This document shows, one piece after another, positions 25,544 through 33,665 of a DNA stretch of 64,000 bases. Under the pieces are notes generated by a model. It did not search any database. It was given only the letters and a program-made list of their open reading frames with translations, and was not told the DNA's origin. The stretch spans positions 186,001 to 250,000 of the forward strand of contig NZ_SELT01000001.1 of NCBI RefSeq assembly GCF_004361065.1, given 5' to 3'. Source of the stretch: Cognatilysobacter terrigena (GTDB lineage: Bacteria; Pseudomonadota; Gammaproteobacteria; Xanthomonadales; Xanthomonadaceae). The translations under genes and the position numbers were made by a program. Each line of letters opens with the position of its first letter. Position 1 is the stretch's first letter.

Positions 25544-25974
25544 GGCGTCACCTCCACAGTCGGGCGAGCGGTCGCAACGACGATCGCGCCGATCGCCATC
25601 AGCACGACGGTCAGCAAGGACAGCCACTCGCCTTCGGGCACCACGGCATAGGCATCACGGCTGTGCACGAACGCGTTGATGATGGCCGCAATGATCGCAA
25701 CGACGTTGAGCCAGAAGTCGATGCGGTGCGCGCGAGTGAACGCGCGTCGCGAGGTGAACCACACCTGCGCGAGGTTCACCAGCCGCGGAATGATCGCGGC
25801 GAACAGGCCGATGACGATCAGCCAGGCGGCGGCCTTCGTCCACATGATCTCCGCGCTTCGCGCGTAAGTGATGTCGAAGATGAGCGCGGCGACGAAGCAG
25901 CCGAACGGAATCGGATTGAGCAGACCGTACAGCGCGTCCGCTACCGGCGAGCGGGACGAGGGGGAAGAACGCAT
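25540..25974 (-). CDS. DUF2231 membrane protein
   Basis: 144-residue inner-membrane protein with four transmembrane segments and the DUF2231 pattern (NPIPFGCFVAALIFDITY, AAWLIVIGLFAAIIPRLVN, LNVVAIIAAIINAFVHSRDAY, LTVVLMAIGAIVVATA). The family often sits next to sorbosone dehydrogenase genes and may link periplasmic oxidation to the respiratory chain. Here its TGA stop overlaps the dehydrogenase GTG by two bases. Confidence 0.83.
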   Translation of the reverse strand: MRSSPSSRSPVADALYGLLNPIPFGCFVAALIFDITYARSAEIMWTKAAAWLIVIGLFAAIIPRLVNLAQVWFTSRRAFTRAHRIDFWLNVVAIIAAIINAFVHSRDAYAVVPEGEWLSLLTVVLMAIGAIVVATARPTVEVTP

Positions 25975-26115
25975 GGACGCGGCCTCGGAGGGCGGGGGAC
26001 ATTACGGTGCGCGTCGACGCATTCGGCCGCGCGAACCGACCGCCGCAACGTAGCCAGCCCGATGTCCAGACCGCGTCAGCGGTCGGCGACAGCGACGTGC
26101 ATGCCGCGTGAGTAT

Positions 26116-27006
26116 TCAGTCCGGCAGCGCGGCGCCGATCGGCATGTCGGCCGCATGATGCGGACGCGTGCGCTTGATGGCGTACATCGCGCGGTCGGCC
26201 TGCACCAGCAGCGATTCCACCGAAGCGCCGTCGTCGGGGAAGCAGGCGGTGCCGATGCTGACGTCGAGCTGGATCGGCCCGTCCGGCAGTTCGAACGGTG
26301 CGCGTAGCCGGGTGCGCAATGCGTCGGCGACGTTGTGTGCGGACGCTGCATCCCGGCAACCGGGCAGCAGCGCGACGAATTCATCGCCACCGAACCGCGC
26401 GAGCAGGTCGCCTTGGCGCAGGCCTTCCAGCAGGCGATGCGCGGCGTCGCACAGCACGCGGTCGCCGGCGGCGTGGCCGCAGCGGTCGTTCGCCGCCTTG
26501 AAGCCGTCGAGGTCGAGATACAGCACCGCGAGGCCGGTGCCGGTTTCCGCTGCACGTTCGAGCGCGAGGCGAAGCTCGCGTTGCAGGTGGTAGCGGTTGG
26601 GCAGGTCGGTGAGCGCGTCGTGCCGTGCGAGATGTTCGAGCTCGGCTTCCTCGCGACGCAGCTCCGTCACCTCGCGTCCGATCGCGACGCGCACGCCGTA
26701 CTGCGGCAGCCACCGCGCGGACCACTGCACGTCGACCGCGCGTCCGTCCTTGCGCAGGTAGCGGTTACGGAAGTGGCGCTGCAGCGTGCCGTCCATGATG
26801 CGTTGCGCGGCCGCGAGCGTCGCCTCGCGATCGTCGGGATGCACGAGCTCGATCATCGCGCGGCCGACCACGTCGGATGGTGCGTAACCGAAGATGCGTT
26901 CGTAGGCCGCGCTCACGTGGAGATATCGACCGTCGGCGTCCACCACGCAGATCGCGTCCGGCAGCAGGTCGAGGATCTCGGTGAGCGGAGGCATCGTTGC
27001 GGTCAT
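26116..27006 (-). CDS. PAS-GGDEF diguanylate cyclase
   Basis: 296-residue cytosolic protein. A PAS domain (residues 5-115: ILDLLPDAICVVDADGRYLHVSAAYERIFGY) is followed by a GGDEF domain. The active-site motif is intact (RFGGDEF, residues 205-210) and an inhibitory I-site R197-Q-G-D200 sits five residues before it, so the product c-di-GMP can feed back. It should make c-di-GMP from GTP in response to a PAS-detected signal. No transmembrane segment. A stand-alone gene. Confidence 0.9.
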   Translation of the reverse strand: MTATMPPLTEILDLLPDAICVVDADGRYLHVSAAYERIFGYAPSDVVGRAMIELVHPDDREATLAAAQRIMDGTLQRHFRNRYLRKDGRAVDVQWSARWLPQYGVRVAIGREVTELRREEAELEHLARHDALTDLPNRYHLQRELRLALERAAETGTGLAVLYLDLDGFKAANDRCGHAAGDRVLCDAAHRLLEGLRQGDLLARFGGDEFVALLPGCRDAASAHNVADALRTRLRAPFELPDGPIQLDVSIGTACFPDDGASVESLLVQADRAMYAIKRTRPHHAADMPIGAALPD

Positions 27007-27114
27007 GGCCTTCCCCTGAAAGGCGGCCGCGTCCTGCGCCGTTTCCCCCAGTATGCGGCGGCGCGCTACGGCCGCGCGCTGCCGTCGATACCGGCTGTCG
27101 CACGGCGGAGGCCG

Positions 27115-28212
27115 TTAGGCGCGACGCTTGTGGAAGTAGACCTGCTCGGCCGCCCAGCGCAGCGGCGGCGAATGCAGCAACAGGTCGAACGGCCAGTCGA
27201 ACTGGAGGCGGTCGTACGCCCAGCGCAAGGCGCGCTTCGTGCGGAACCGCGGCGCCGCCTCGACGGCGACGGCTTCCGGCTGCGGGCCGCCATCGCGCAC
27301 GTGCGCCGCGATCGCGCATCCCACGGCCCAGCCGTGCTCCCACGCCGAATGGATGCCGCCCGCGGTGACGGGCGACACGATGCCCGCCGCGTCGCCCACG
27401 AGGATGGCGCCGTCGCGCGCCATGTCGAGCACCGGTCCGCTGCAGGGAATCAGGCCCGCACGCGTCGCGCCTGGTTTGAGGTGGCGCGGCAATCCGCCCG
27501 CGTGGCCGACGCGCAACAGGAAACCTTCGATGTCCGGCACGCGCGCGTGCTCGGGATCATGGCGCAGCGCGAGTCCGGCCTGGATGCCCGTCGGACTCTG
27601 CGCGATCCATCCGATGTAGCCGGGCGCGTAGCGCTTGCTGATGAAGCAGTGCAACGCGTCGGGCTGCGCCAGCCGCGCGCCCGGAAACTCGTATTCGACG
27701 CCGTAGAGGAACTGCCGCACCTGGCCGAGTCCGCAGCGTTGCGCGACGCGCGAGCGCGCGCCGTCCGCACCGACGAGGTAGCGCACGCGGCCGACGCCGT
27801 CGACGTCCCATCTGCCGTCGACGGGACGCGCATCGGTGAATGCGCAACCGAGCCGGAGGTCCACGCCGTGCGCGCGCAGTTCGTCGGCAAGCCAACGCAT
27901 CACCGATGGAGTGTCGGTGGTGAGGAAGTAGTAACCAGGTGCCGCCAGCGCGACCTGCTTGAGGCTGGGCGCATACAGCCGCACCTGCTCGATGCGGCGC
28001 GTCATCGACGGCGGCAAGCGGTTGAGCAGCGTCTGCTCCGCGGCTTCTTTCACGATGATGCCGGTGGTATGCAGCTTCGCGCCGGGGTCGCGCTTGCGCT
28101 CGAGCACGACGACGCGCAGTCCGCGCTGCACGGCCGCCAACGCGCACGCTGCGCCGGCGAAACTGGCGCCGACGATGACGAGGTCGACGTCTAAATGGGT
28201 GGAGTGGGACAT
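27115..28212 (-). CDS. FAD-dependent oxidoreductase, geranylgeranyl-reductase-like
   Basis: 365-residue flavoprotein. The FAD Rossmann motif VDLVIVGASFAGAACALAA is at the N-terminus, followed by VVLERKRDPG, an internal GADGARSRVA segment and the C-terminal FAD motif GAILVGDAAGIVSPVTAGGIHSAWEHG. This order is that of the geranylgeranyl reductase/halogenase-like class. It probably reduces double bonds of a polyprenyl or fatty substrate; the substrate is not known. It faces the cyclase gene with the same orientation and about 110 bases between. Confidence 0.87.
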   Translation of the reverse strand: MSHSTHLDVDLVIVGASFAGAACALAAVQRGLRVVVLERKRDPGAKLHTTGIIVKEAAEQTLLNRLPPSMTRRIEQVRLYAPSLKQVALAAPGYYFLTTDTPSVMRWLADELRAHGVDLRLGCAFTDARPVDGRWDVDGVGRVRYLVGADGARSRVAQRCGLGQVRQFLYGVEYEFPGARLAQPDALHCFISKRYAPGYIGWIAQSPTGIQAGLALRHDPEHARVPDIEGFLLRVGHAGGLPRHLKPGATRAGLIPCSGPVLDMARDGAILVGDAAGIVSPVTAGGIHSAWEHGWAVGCAIAAHVRDGGPQPEAVAVEAAPRFRTKRALRWAYDRLQFDWPFDLLLHSPPLRWAAEQVYFHKRRA

Positions 28213-28312
28213 GCGGCCGCGCTGGAGGACGATGCAACGAGCGTGCGGCTCGCGTGCAAAGCCCCGATGGGCGACGCGTGAAGCGAACTTGAAGTGGAGC
28301 GAACGCGCCCGA

Positions 28313-29155
28313 TCAGCGCCTCACGCCGAACACGCCGTCCAGTGCCGGTTCCGCTTTGAATCCCGCGGCCTGAAGTCGCTTCACCACTTCCTTCGGCACG
28401 TCGCGGCCGCTGGTCAGCGCGTTCGGCGAACCGGTGTAGTGGAACAGGCGGCCGCCGCGACGGATGACGCGCGCGAGCTCGTTGTAGAACGCCTGCGAAT
28501 AGAGCTCGCCGGCGATGCCGAAGCGCGGCGGGTCGTGCAGGATCGCGTCGACGGAGGCGTCGGCGATCTCGATGATCGCTTTGGACACGTCGCCGTGCGT
28601 GAGTTCGAGCCGCCCGCCGGCCTCCGGTGCATCAGGATCGGGCGACCAGGGGTTGATCGTGCGCAGCCACAGCACGTCTTCGTTCTTCTCGAACGAGCGG
28701 ATGCGCGCAACGCCGGCATCCAGGCAGCACGCGGCGAAATAGCCGAGGCCGCCGCAGGTGTCGAGCACGACCTTGCCACGCGGCTCGACGAGCGCGACCT
28801 TGCGACGCGCATCGTCCAGTGGCGAGGCCTTCGACGTCGGCAGCATCTTGATGCCGTCGATCTCGAACGTCGGCACGCCCCAGTCGGTGGGAACGAGCTT
28901 GATCAACGAGCCGGCGTAGCGCGACACGGCCGCGAACTCGTCGCCGTCCCAGTAGTGGATCGTGCGGTCCTTGAGTCGGCCCGGGTACGGATAGGCGGCG
29001 CCGTTCCACGTCCACTGTTCGGGCGCGAGCATCGCGGTGCCCGTCGAACGGCCGAGGTCGAGCGAGCCGATCCATTCTCGTGCGCCGGCATCGCGCGCGC
29101 GCAGCAGCGCGTCGGCGTCGGGGCGGGTGAGGAGCGGGCCGGTGTAGCGGGGCAT
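28313..29155 (-). CDS. Class I SAM-dependent methyltransferase
   Basis: 280-residue protein with a Rossmann methyltransferase core in the C-terminal half: motif I VVLDTCGGLGYFAACCLDAG and motif IV ILHDPPRFGIAGELYS, then FHYTGSP. The DPPR segment resembles the RsmD/RNA m5C/m2G-type NPPY/DPPR loop and also spermidine-synthase-like proteins. The N-terminal 120 residues form an extra domain (LLTRPDADALLRARDAG). Substrate unknown; RNA or a small molecule are both possible. Confidence 0.82.
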   Translation of the reverse strand: MPRYTGPLLTRPDADALLRARDAGAREWIGSLDLGRSTGTAMLAPEQWTWNGAAYPYPGRLKDRTIHYWDGDEFAAVSRYAGSLIKLVPTDWGVPTFEIDGIKMLPTSKASPLDDARRKVALVEPRGKVVLDTCGGLGYFAACCLDAGVARIRSFEKNEDVLWLRTINPWSPDPDAPEAGGRLELTHGDVSKAIIEIADASVDAILHDPPRFGIAGELYSQAFYNELARVIRRGGRLFHYTGSPNALTSGRDVPKEVVKRLQAAGFKAEPALDGVFGVRR

Positions 29156-29239
29156 CGGTGTCGGTTAGCGCAGCGGGAGCGACACGATACCGGCAACGCG
29201 ATGCGCGACGTCGCGAGTCGCCTCGAAGCGCGCGATCGA

Positions 29240-29581
29240 TCAGCGCAGGCCCACCGAACGCCAGGCGACCGCTTCGACGAAACCTTGCGTGGCCTCGTCG
29301 CGCTCCAGTGTCGAACCGATCGGCTGGAACAGCCACGGCACGATGCTGGGATCGAACGCCGTGATCGCCTCGACCGCGTAGATGCCGAAGCAGTCGGGGT
29401 CGACCATGTCGGCGTCGTCCTCGTCGCCGGAAAAGAAGCGCCAGCCGGAATCGCCGGGCCAGACCGGGTGCGAGCGGTACATCCAGCGGATCGGCGCGCG
29501 ATCGACCATCACCCGGTGGCTGGCGATGCAGCCGCCCAGGTCGGTGACATGCGGAAGAAGTCGTCCTTCCGGCAGAAGCAC
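29240..29581 (-). CDS. DUF2185 protein
   Basis: 113-residue protein that matches the DUF2185 family (immunity-like/uncharacterised): GGCIASHRVMVDRAPIRWMYR, DSGWRFFSGDEDDADM, NPD-like DPDCFGIYAVEAITAFDPSIVPWL and PIGSTLERD. The start is uncertain; GTG at 29581 is used because it opens the conserved part, and the frame is open far upstream without coding character. Function unknown. The annotations of this family as immunity or SMI1-like are guesses. Confidence 0.75.
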   Translation of the reverse strand: MLLPEGRLLPHVTDLGGCIASHRVMVDRAPIRWMYRSHPVWPGDSGWRFFSGDEDDADMVDPDCFGIYAVEAITAFDPSIVPWLFQPIGSTLERDEATQGFVEAVAWRSVGLR

Positions 29582-29846
29582 AGCCCGCCCCCGAATCGGT
29601 GGTGTCCCTAGCTTGCTGCGTCCGCGTTGCCTGCAGATTGCGGCTCGCGCGTCGCCCCCGGCCCAGTCTGGCGTAAACGTCCGCGGCGGTTTAGGCAGAT
29701 GAGGCTTGAAAGCGGCTCTGCCCGACGAGCGGTGTCGTGGGACCGGTGAGCGTGAAGTCTTCGGCACGGCAGGGCGGCCTCGCCCGCTTTTTCCAGGCTT
29801 GCGGTCTATCGGGCATCTGCGCATGTGCGCCGGTCCGATAGTCTGG

Positions 29847-30647
29847 TCAGGCGCGGACCACACCGGCATTCGAGACGGTCGGCGCGACGTCCTCGTCCCC
29901 GCTGTCGTCCGCTTCGCAGTCGGCATCCTCGTTCTCGCCGAAGCCGATCCTCTGCACCACGGCGCTCGCCAGCGCCTTGCGTGCGACCGGATCGTACGCA
30001 CGCGTGCAGCGCAACTCCGTGAGCACGTTGAAGTCGCCGTTGGCCGCCGTGAGCGCGTGGACCCAAGCGTTGACCTGCCGCTGCGCACCCGGGCTGAGCG
30101 GATCCGAGGCGCCCGCGACCGCGATGAAGTTGTTGGCTGCGACACCCGGAAACACCGCCTCGAAATCCGGTTGCCCGTCGGCTCCGCACGTCGACGCCAG
30201 GCACAGCACCTTGTACTCCGCGCGAGCGCCGACCAGTTGCTCGAGTTCGGCATACGTCAGCGGCGCGCCCGCGCGCACGACGCGCTTGCGATGGAGGACG
30301 GGCGTGAGGTCGACGCTGCACGCCGGGCCGTCCAGTTCGACGTTGATCCAGACGATGGCGCGATCGGCCGTCTCCACGTCGACCGTGCAACCGCCAACGG
30401 TGTAGGTGGACGTGGTCGCCGTGGCGTCGTCGGGCTCGCCAGCGACGCGTTCGAAGATGTCGAGGCGGCGGCCGATGTTGTCGGCGTCGAGGATGCGTGC
30501 GAGCCGTTGGGCGTCGGACAGCCTGGTGACGTTCGTGCGCGACGGCTTCTGCGCACGCGCGGCCGGCGCCGCCACGGGCGTTGCATCGCGCCCGCACGCG
30601 GCGAGCAGGAGAGACGCGACAACGGGCAGGGCAACGCGACAAAGCAT
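29847..30647 (-). CDS. Hypothetical lipoprotein
   Basis: 266-residue lipoprotein with a typical lipobox (VASLLLAAC) near residue 19. The mature part has a conserved-looking cysteine set (GGCTVDVET, GPACSVDL, VLCLASTCG, LRCTRAYD), probably disulfides in the periplasm. No family recognised. The C-terminal 25 residues are acidic (ENEDADCEADDSGDED). Start at 30647 follows from the signal peptide. It lies downstream of the broken transporter gene in the same direction. Confidence 0.75.
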   Translation of the reverse strand: MLCRVALPVVASLLLAACGRDATPVAAPAARAQKPSRTNVTRLSDAQRLARILDADNIGRRLDIFERVAGEPDDATATTSTYTVGGCTVDVETADRAIVWINVELDGPACSVDLTPVLHRKRVVRAGAPLTYAELEQLVGARAEYKVLCLASTCGADGQPDFEAVFPGVAANNFIAVAGASDPLSPGAQRQVNAWVHALTAANGDFNVLTELRCTRAYDPVARKALASAVVQRIGFGENEDADCEADDSGDEDVAPTVSNAGVVRA

Positions 30648-30694
30648 CGGCAGGGACGACGGGACGGACAGATGCGCAATGGTAGGCCGCGCGC

Positions 30695-31611
30695 TCACAA
30701 CCCGCCGCCCCATCGGTACTGCCAAGCGATACCGACAGCGTCGAAATCGCTGCCCGTGCGCGTCACCACGCCGCTGCTCGCGGTGAACTTCACCGAGTTG
30801 CGCCGGTTGACCGGCATCGCGAAAACGAACCCGATGCGCGCGTTGCGCTGCAGGTCGTTGTTGACGCGTCCGTTGACGTCCGTGCGCCCGCCGGTGAACC
30901 ACGTCGCGTCCAGCGACAGCCACGTGCCGGACGCGAATCCGTAGATCGCATGGCCCTGAAGCGCGTACACCGGTCGTTGCGAGCGCACGTTGTCGCCGAG
31001 GAAGCGATCGTTGTCGCCGAACAGCGTCGCGGCCGCCTGCACCTCCAGCGTCCACGCGCCCCAGGCTTTCGACACACCGATCTCCGGCTTCACCGACCAC
31101 CGATGGCTGCTCACGTTGACCAGTCGCGTCGCGTCGTACTGACCCCACGGCGGCGCGACCTGCAGGCTCACGCCGACGATCAGATCCTGCTTCCGGCCGT
31201 GGAACTCGCGGGCATCAAGCGCGGGCGCGCCGTAGAGATTCATCGACACGCGCAATGCCGGGCGCGCGAAGCCGCTGATGTCGCGCGACACGGTATCGCC
31301 CATGAACCGCGCGGTGCCGTCGATGTGCGAATACGGCACGATCGCGTCGAATTTTCCGGAGCGACCCAGAGGTCGAGCGTGCGCGCATGGGCGAGCACGA
31401 CGGTCCGGGTGTCCAGATGCGCGTCGTCGAGCGGCACCGACGGATCGAACGAGAGCCCGCCGCGCGCGAGCACGTCGCCGACGATGACGAAGTTCACGCC
31501 GACGGGCGCGTTCGAATACGCACGGGGCTCGATGTCCTGCGCGAGTCCGGCGCGCGTCCACATCGCGGCGAGCGCGAACAGGACGACGACGGACCGGCGC
31601 CGCGCGTCCAT
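30695..31611 (-). pseudogene. Phenol_MetA_deg-type outer-membrane protein with a frameshift
   Basis: Two frames together give one transporter of the phenol-degradation meta-pathway family. The first frame (from the ATG at 31611, with a signal peptide VVVLFALAAMWTRAGLAQ) reads to DLWVAP; the second continues GKFDAIVPYSHIDGTARFMGD through RYQYRWGGGL-like C-terminus at 30695. The usual DLWG(R/K)SGKFD motif is restored if one G is added to the GGG run opposite 31365-31367. So a single base is missing, either by mutation or by a sequencing error in a homopolymer. The family forms outer-membrane beta-barrels that may take up aromatic compounds. Confidence 0.82.
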
Positions 31612-31697
31612 CACCGTGAACCGCGCCGGCCTGCCGGAATCGACGCGGCACGCGGTGCTAGAGTCGATCGACAGACCGCAGCAGGAGCATCGTCGAC

Positions 31698-32615
31698 ATG
31701 AGCAACGCGCCGTATCCGATCGGCACGCCGGGACAGCCCTGGGGCGAACCCGAATTCGCCGCGTGGCGCAGTACGCAGAGCCGCAAGCGTAGCTATGCCG
31801 GCGAGGTCGTCAGCGTCATCGACCGGTTGCGCGACCGCTTCGACGTCGAGCAGTACGGCACGCTGGACTACGACGGCGAGACGTTCCCGTTGCTCGCGAT
31901 CCGCAGCCGCGACTGGCGCGAGGATCTGCCGGTCGCGTTCGTCACCGGCGGTGTTCATGGGTACGAGACCAGTGGCGTGCATGGCGCGCTGCTGTTCGTC
32001 GAGCGCCATGGCGAGGATTACGCCGGGCGCATCAATCTGCTCGTCGCGCCGTGCGTGAGCCCATGGGCCTACGAGCGCATCCATCGCTGGAACCTGCATG
32101 CGATCGATCCGAACCGCTCGTTCCGCGTCGATGGCAAGGCCGACGAGTCGACCGCGTTGATGCGGCTGGTCGCACCGCTCCGCGATCGCGTGCTGGTGCA
32201 CGTCGACCTGCACGAAACCACCGACAGCGACGAGAGCGAGTTCCGTCCTGCGCTTGCCGCGCGCGACGGCAAGCCGTTCGAACCGGATGGCGTGCCCGAT
32301 GGCTTCTACGTCGTTGGTGACACGGCGAATCCGCAGCCGGAATTCCAGAACGCGATCATCGCGGCCGTCGCCGGGGTCACGCACATCGCGCCGGCCGACG
32401 CGAACGGACTGATCATCGGCTCGCCGGTGGCCGCTCATGGCGTCATCAACTATCCGTTGAAGCAGCTCGGCCTGTGCGCGGGCATCACCGATGCGCCGTA
32501 CGTCACCACCACCGAGGTCTATCCCGACAGCCCGCGCGCGACGCCGGAGCAATGCAACGAAGCGCAGGTCGCGGCCGTTCGCGCCGCGCTGGATTACGCG
32601 CTCGCGCATCGCTGA
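31698..32615 (+). CDS. M14-family metallocarboxypeptidase
   Basis: 305-residue zinc carboxypeptidase-fold protein. The metal motif is H87-G-Y-E90 (VTGGVHGYETSG) and the third ligand is in the VHVDLHE segment (H172). The middle (CVSPWAYERIHRWNLHAIDPNRSF) is also typical of M14/succinylglutamate desuccinylase-like enzymes. No signal peptide, so it acts in the cytosol. Substrate unknown, perhaps a peptide or an N-acyl amino acid. The gene is convergent with the OmpA-like gene; a terminator hairpin lies between. Confidence 0.87.
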   Translation: MSNAPYPIGTPGQPWGEPEFAAWRSTQSRKRSYAGEVVSVIDRLRDRFDVEQYGTLDYDGETFPLLAIRSRDWREDLPVAFVTGGVHGYETSGVHGALLFVERHGEDYAGRINLLVAPCVSPWAYERIHRWNLHAIDPNRSFRVDGKADESTALMRLVAPLRDRVLVHVDLHETTDSDESEFRPALAARDGKPFEPDGVPDGFYVVGDTANPQPEFQNAIIAAVAGVTHIAPADANGLIIGSPVAAHGVINYPLKQLGLCAGITDAPYVTTTEVYPDSPRATPEQCNEAQVAAVRAALDYALAHR

Positions 32616-32635
32616 GCGCGTCAACCGCCGAACGC

Positions 32636-32663
32636 GGAACGCCCCACCGGAGCGGGGCGTTCC
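32636..32663. terminator. Bidirectional hairpin terminator
   Basis: Perfect ten-base arms GGAACGCCCC and GGGGCGTTCC with an eight-base loop between the convergent M14 and OmpA-like genes. It starts 21 bases after the M14 stop. It can serve both strands. Confidence 0.75.
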
Positions 32664-32687
32664 AAGGGAGTCCATCGCGGCCAGCCG

Positions 32688-33476
32688 TTACTTCGCGCCG
32701 GCGTTCACGCCCTTGTCGACGACGAGCTTCACCGTCACCTTGCGCGCGTTCGCGTTGCTGCCCGTGCCCGCATGCGCGGCGACGCCCATGCCGTCCGGTT
32801 CACGCACGCGGCCCGGCATCAGTCCGCCCTTGGTCTGCAGGTACTGCGCGACGGCATGCGCACGCGCGATGCTGAGCCGCTCGTTCTTCTTCGCGTCACC
32901 GGTCGAATCGGTAAAGCCCTGCATGACGACTTGGTAGCCCTTGGTTTCCTTCGCCTTCTTGGCGAGGCCCTGCAGGTCCGTCTGCGCCTTCGCCGACAGC
33001 TTGCTGCTGCCGGTATCGAACAGCACGTCCACTGTCTGCAACGCTTCGTACGTGCCGAAGTCGTTCATGCGGTTGTGGATGCCTTCCATTTCCTTGCCGG
33101 TGCCTGCGCGCACCTGGCGGGCGGTCTTGAGGTCTTCCGACGTGAACGAGATGCCGGTCGCATGCTGCTCCTTGCCCGTGGCGACGAGGTCCGCGGTGAT
33201 CGTCAGGCCCGGCAGCAGCGCGCCCTGTTGCGACTTCTCGTAGACCACGCCGGTCAGGCCCTTCTTCTGCTTGTAGGTGGTCTGCGGCGTCACCACGATG
33301 TGGTGGTCGACCTTGGCGTCGTCGCGGACGGTCACGTCATTGCCGTTGATGGCGATGATCCAGCCCTTGATGGTCGACTTGTCGCCGTCGGCAGCAAACG
33401 CCTGCGTCGAGGCCAGCAGGGCGACGAGCGCGGCGACAAGCATCGTCTTTCGATTCGAACGCGTTGCGGAAGTCAT
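32688..33476 (-). CDS. OmpA-domain envelope protein
   Basis: 262-residue exported protein with a signal peptide (MLVAALVALLASTQAFA). Residues 30-120 are a beta-rich domain (IKGWIIAINGNDVTVRD), and the C-terminal 110 residues are an OmpA peptidoglycan-binding domain (DVLFDTGSSKLSAKAQTDLQGLA, VMQGFTDSTGDAKKNERLSIARAHAVAQYL). It links peptidoglycan to the envelope. There is no lipobox and no beta-barrel; so it is probably periplasmic. AAGG precedes the ATG at 33476. Confidence 0.88.
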   Translation of the reverse strand: MTSATRSNRKTMLVAALVALLASTQAFAADGDKSTIKGWIIAINGNDVTVRDDAKVDHHIVVTPQTTYKQKKGLTGVVYEKSQQGALLPGLTITADLVATGKEQHATGISFTSEDLKTARQVRAGTGKEMEGIHNRMNDFGTYEALQTVDVLFDTGSSKLSAKAQTDLQGLAKKAKETKGYQVVMQGFTDSTGDAKKNERLSIARAHAVAQYLQTKGGLMPGRVREPDGMGVAAHAGTGSNANARKVTVKLVVDKGVNAGAK

Positions 33477-33665
33477 GGCGATTGCCTTCTGGCGGAGTCG
33501 GGGAGGCGTGTCCCGCGCACCGGTCGCTGCGGCATCGGATGTGGCGATGCCGACCGGCCCGCAGCCGGGCGGGGACGCAGCAGGAGCCTCGCGCAAGCCC
33601 GATAGGGGCGCCATTGACACTTGGTGAACCGGCCGTTTCCCCTTCGGGCACCGCCGCCTGAGGCG

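Noticed and set aside
29240-30253. Long minus-strand frame extending the DUF2185 gene by 220 residues
   Set aside because: The extra part is Ser/Arg-rich shadow sequence over the hypothetical lipoprotein gene, with no start signal, so only the conserved 113 residues are annotated.
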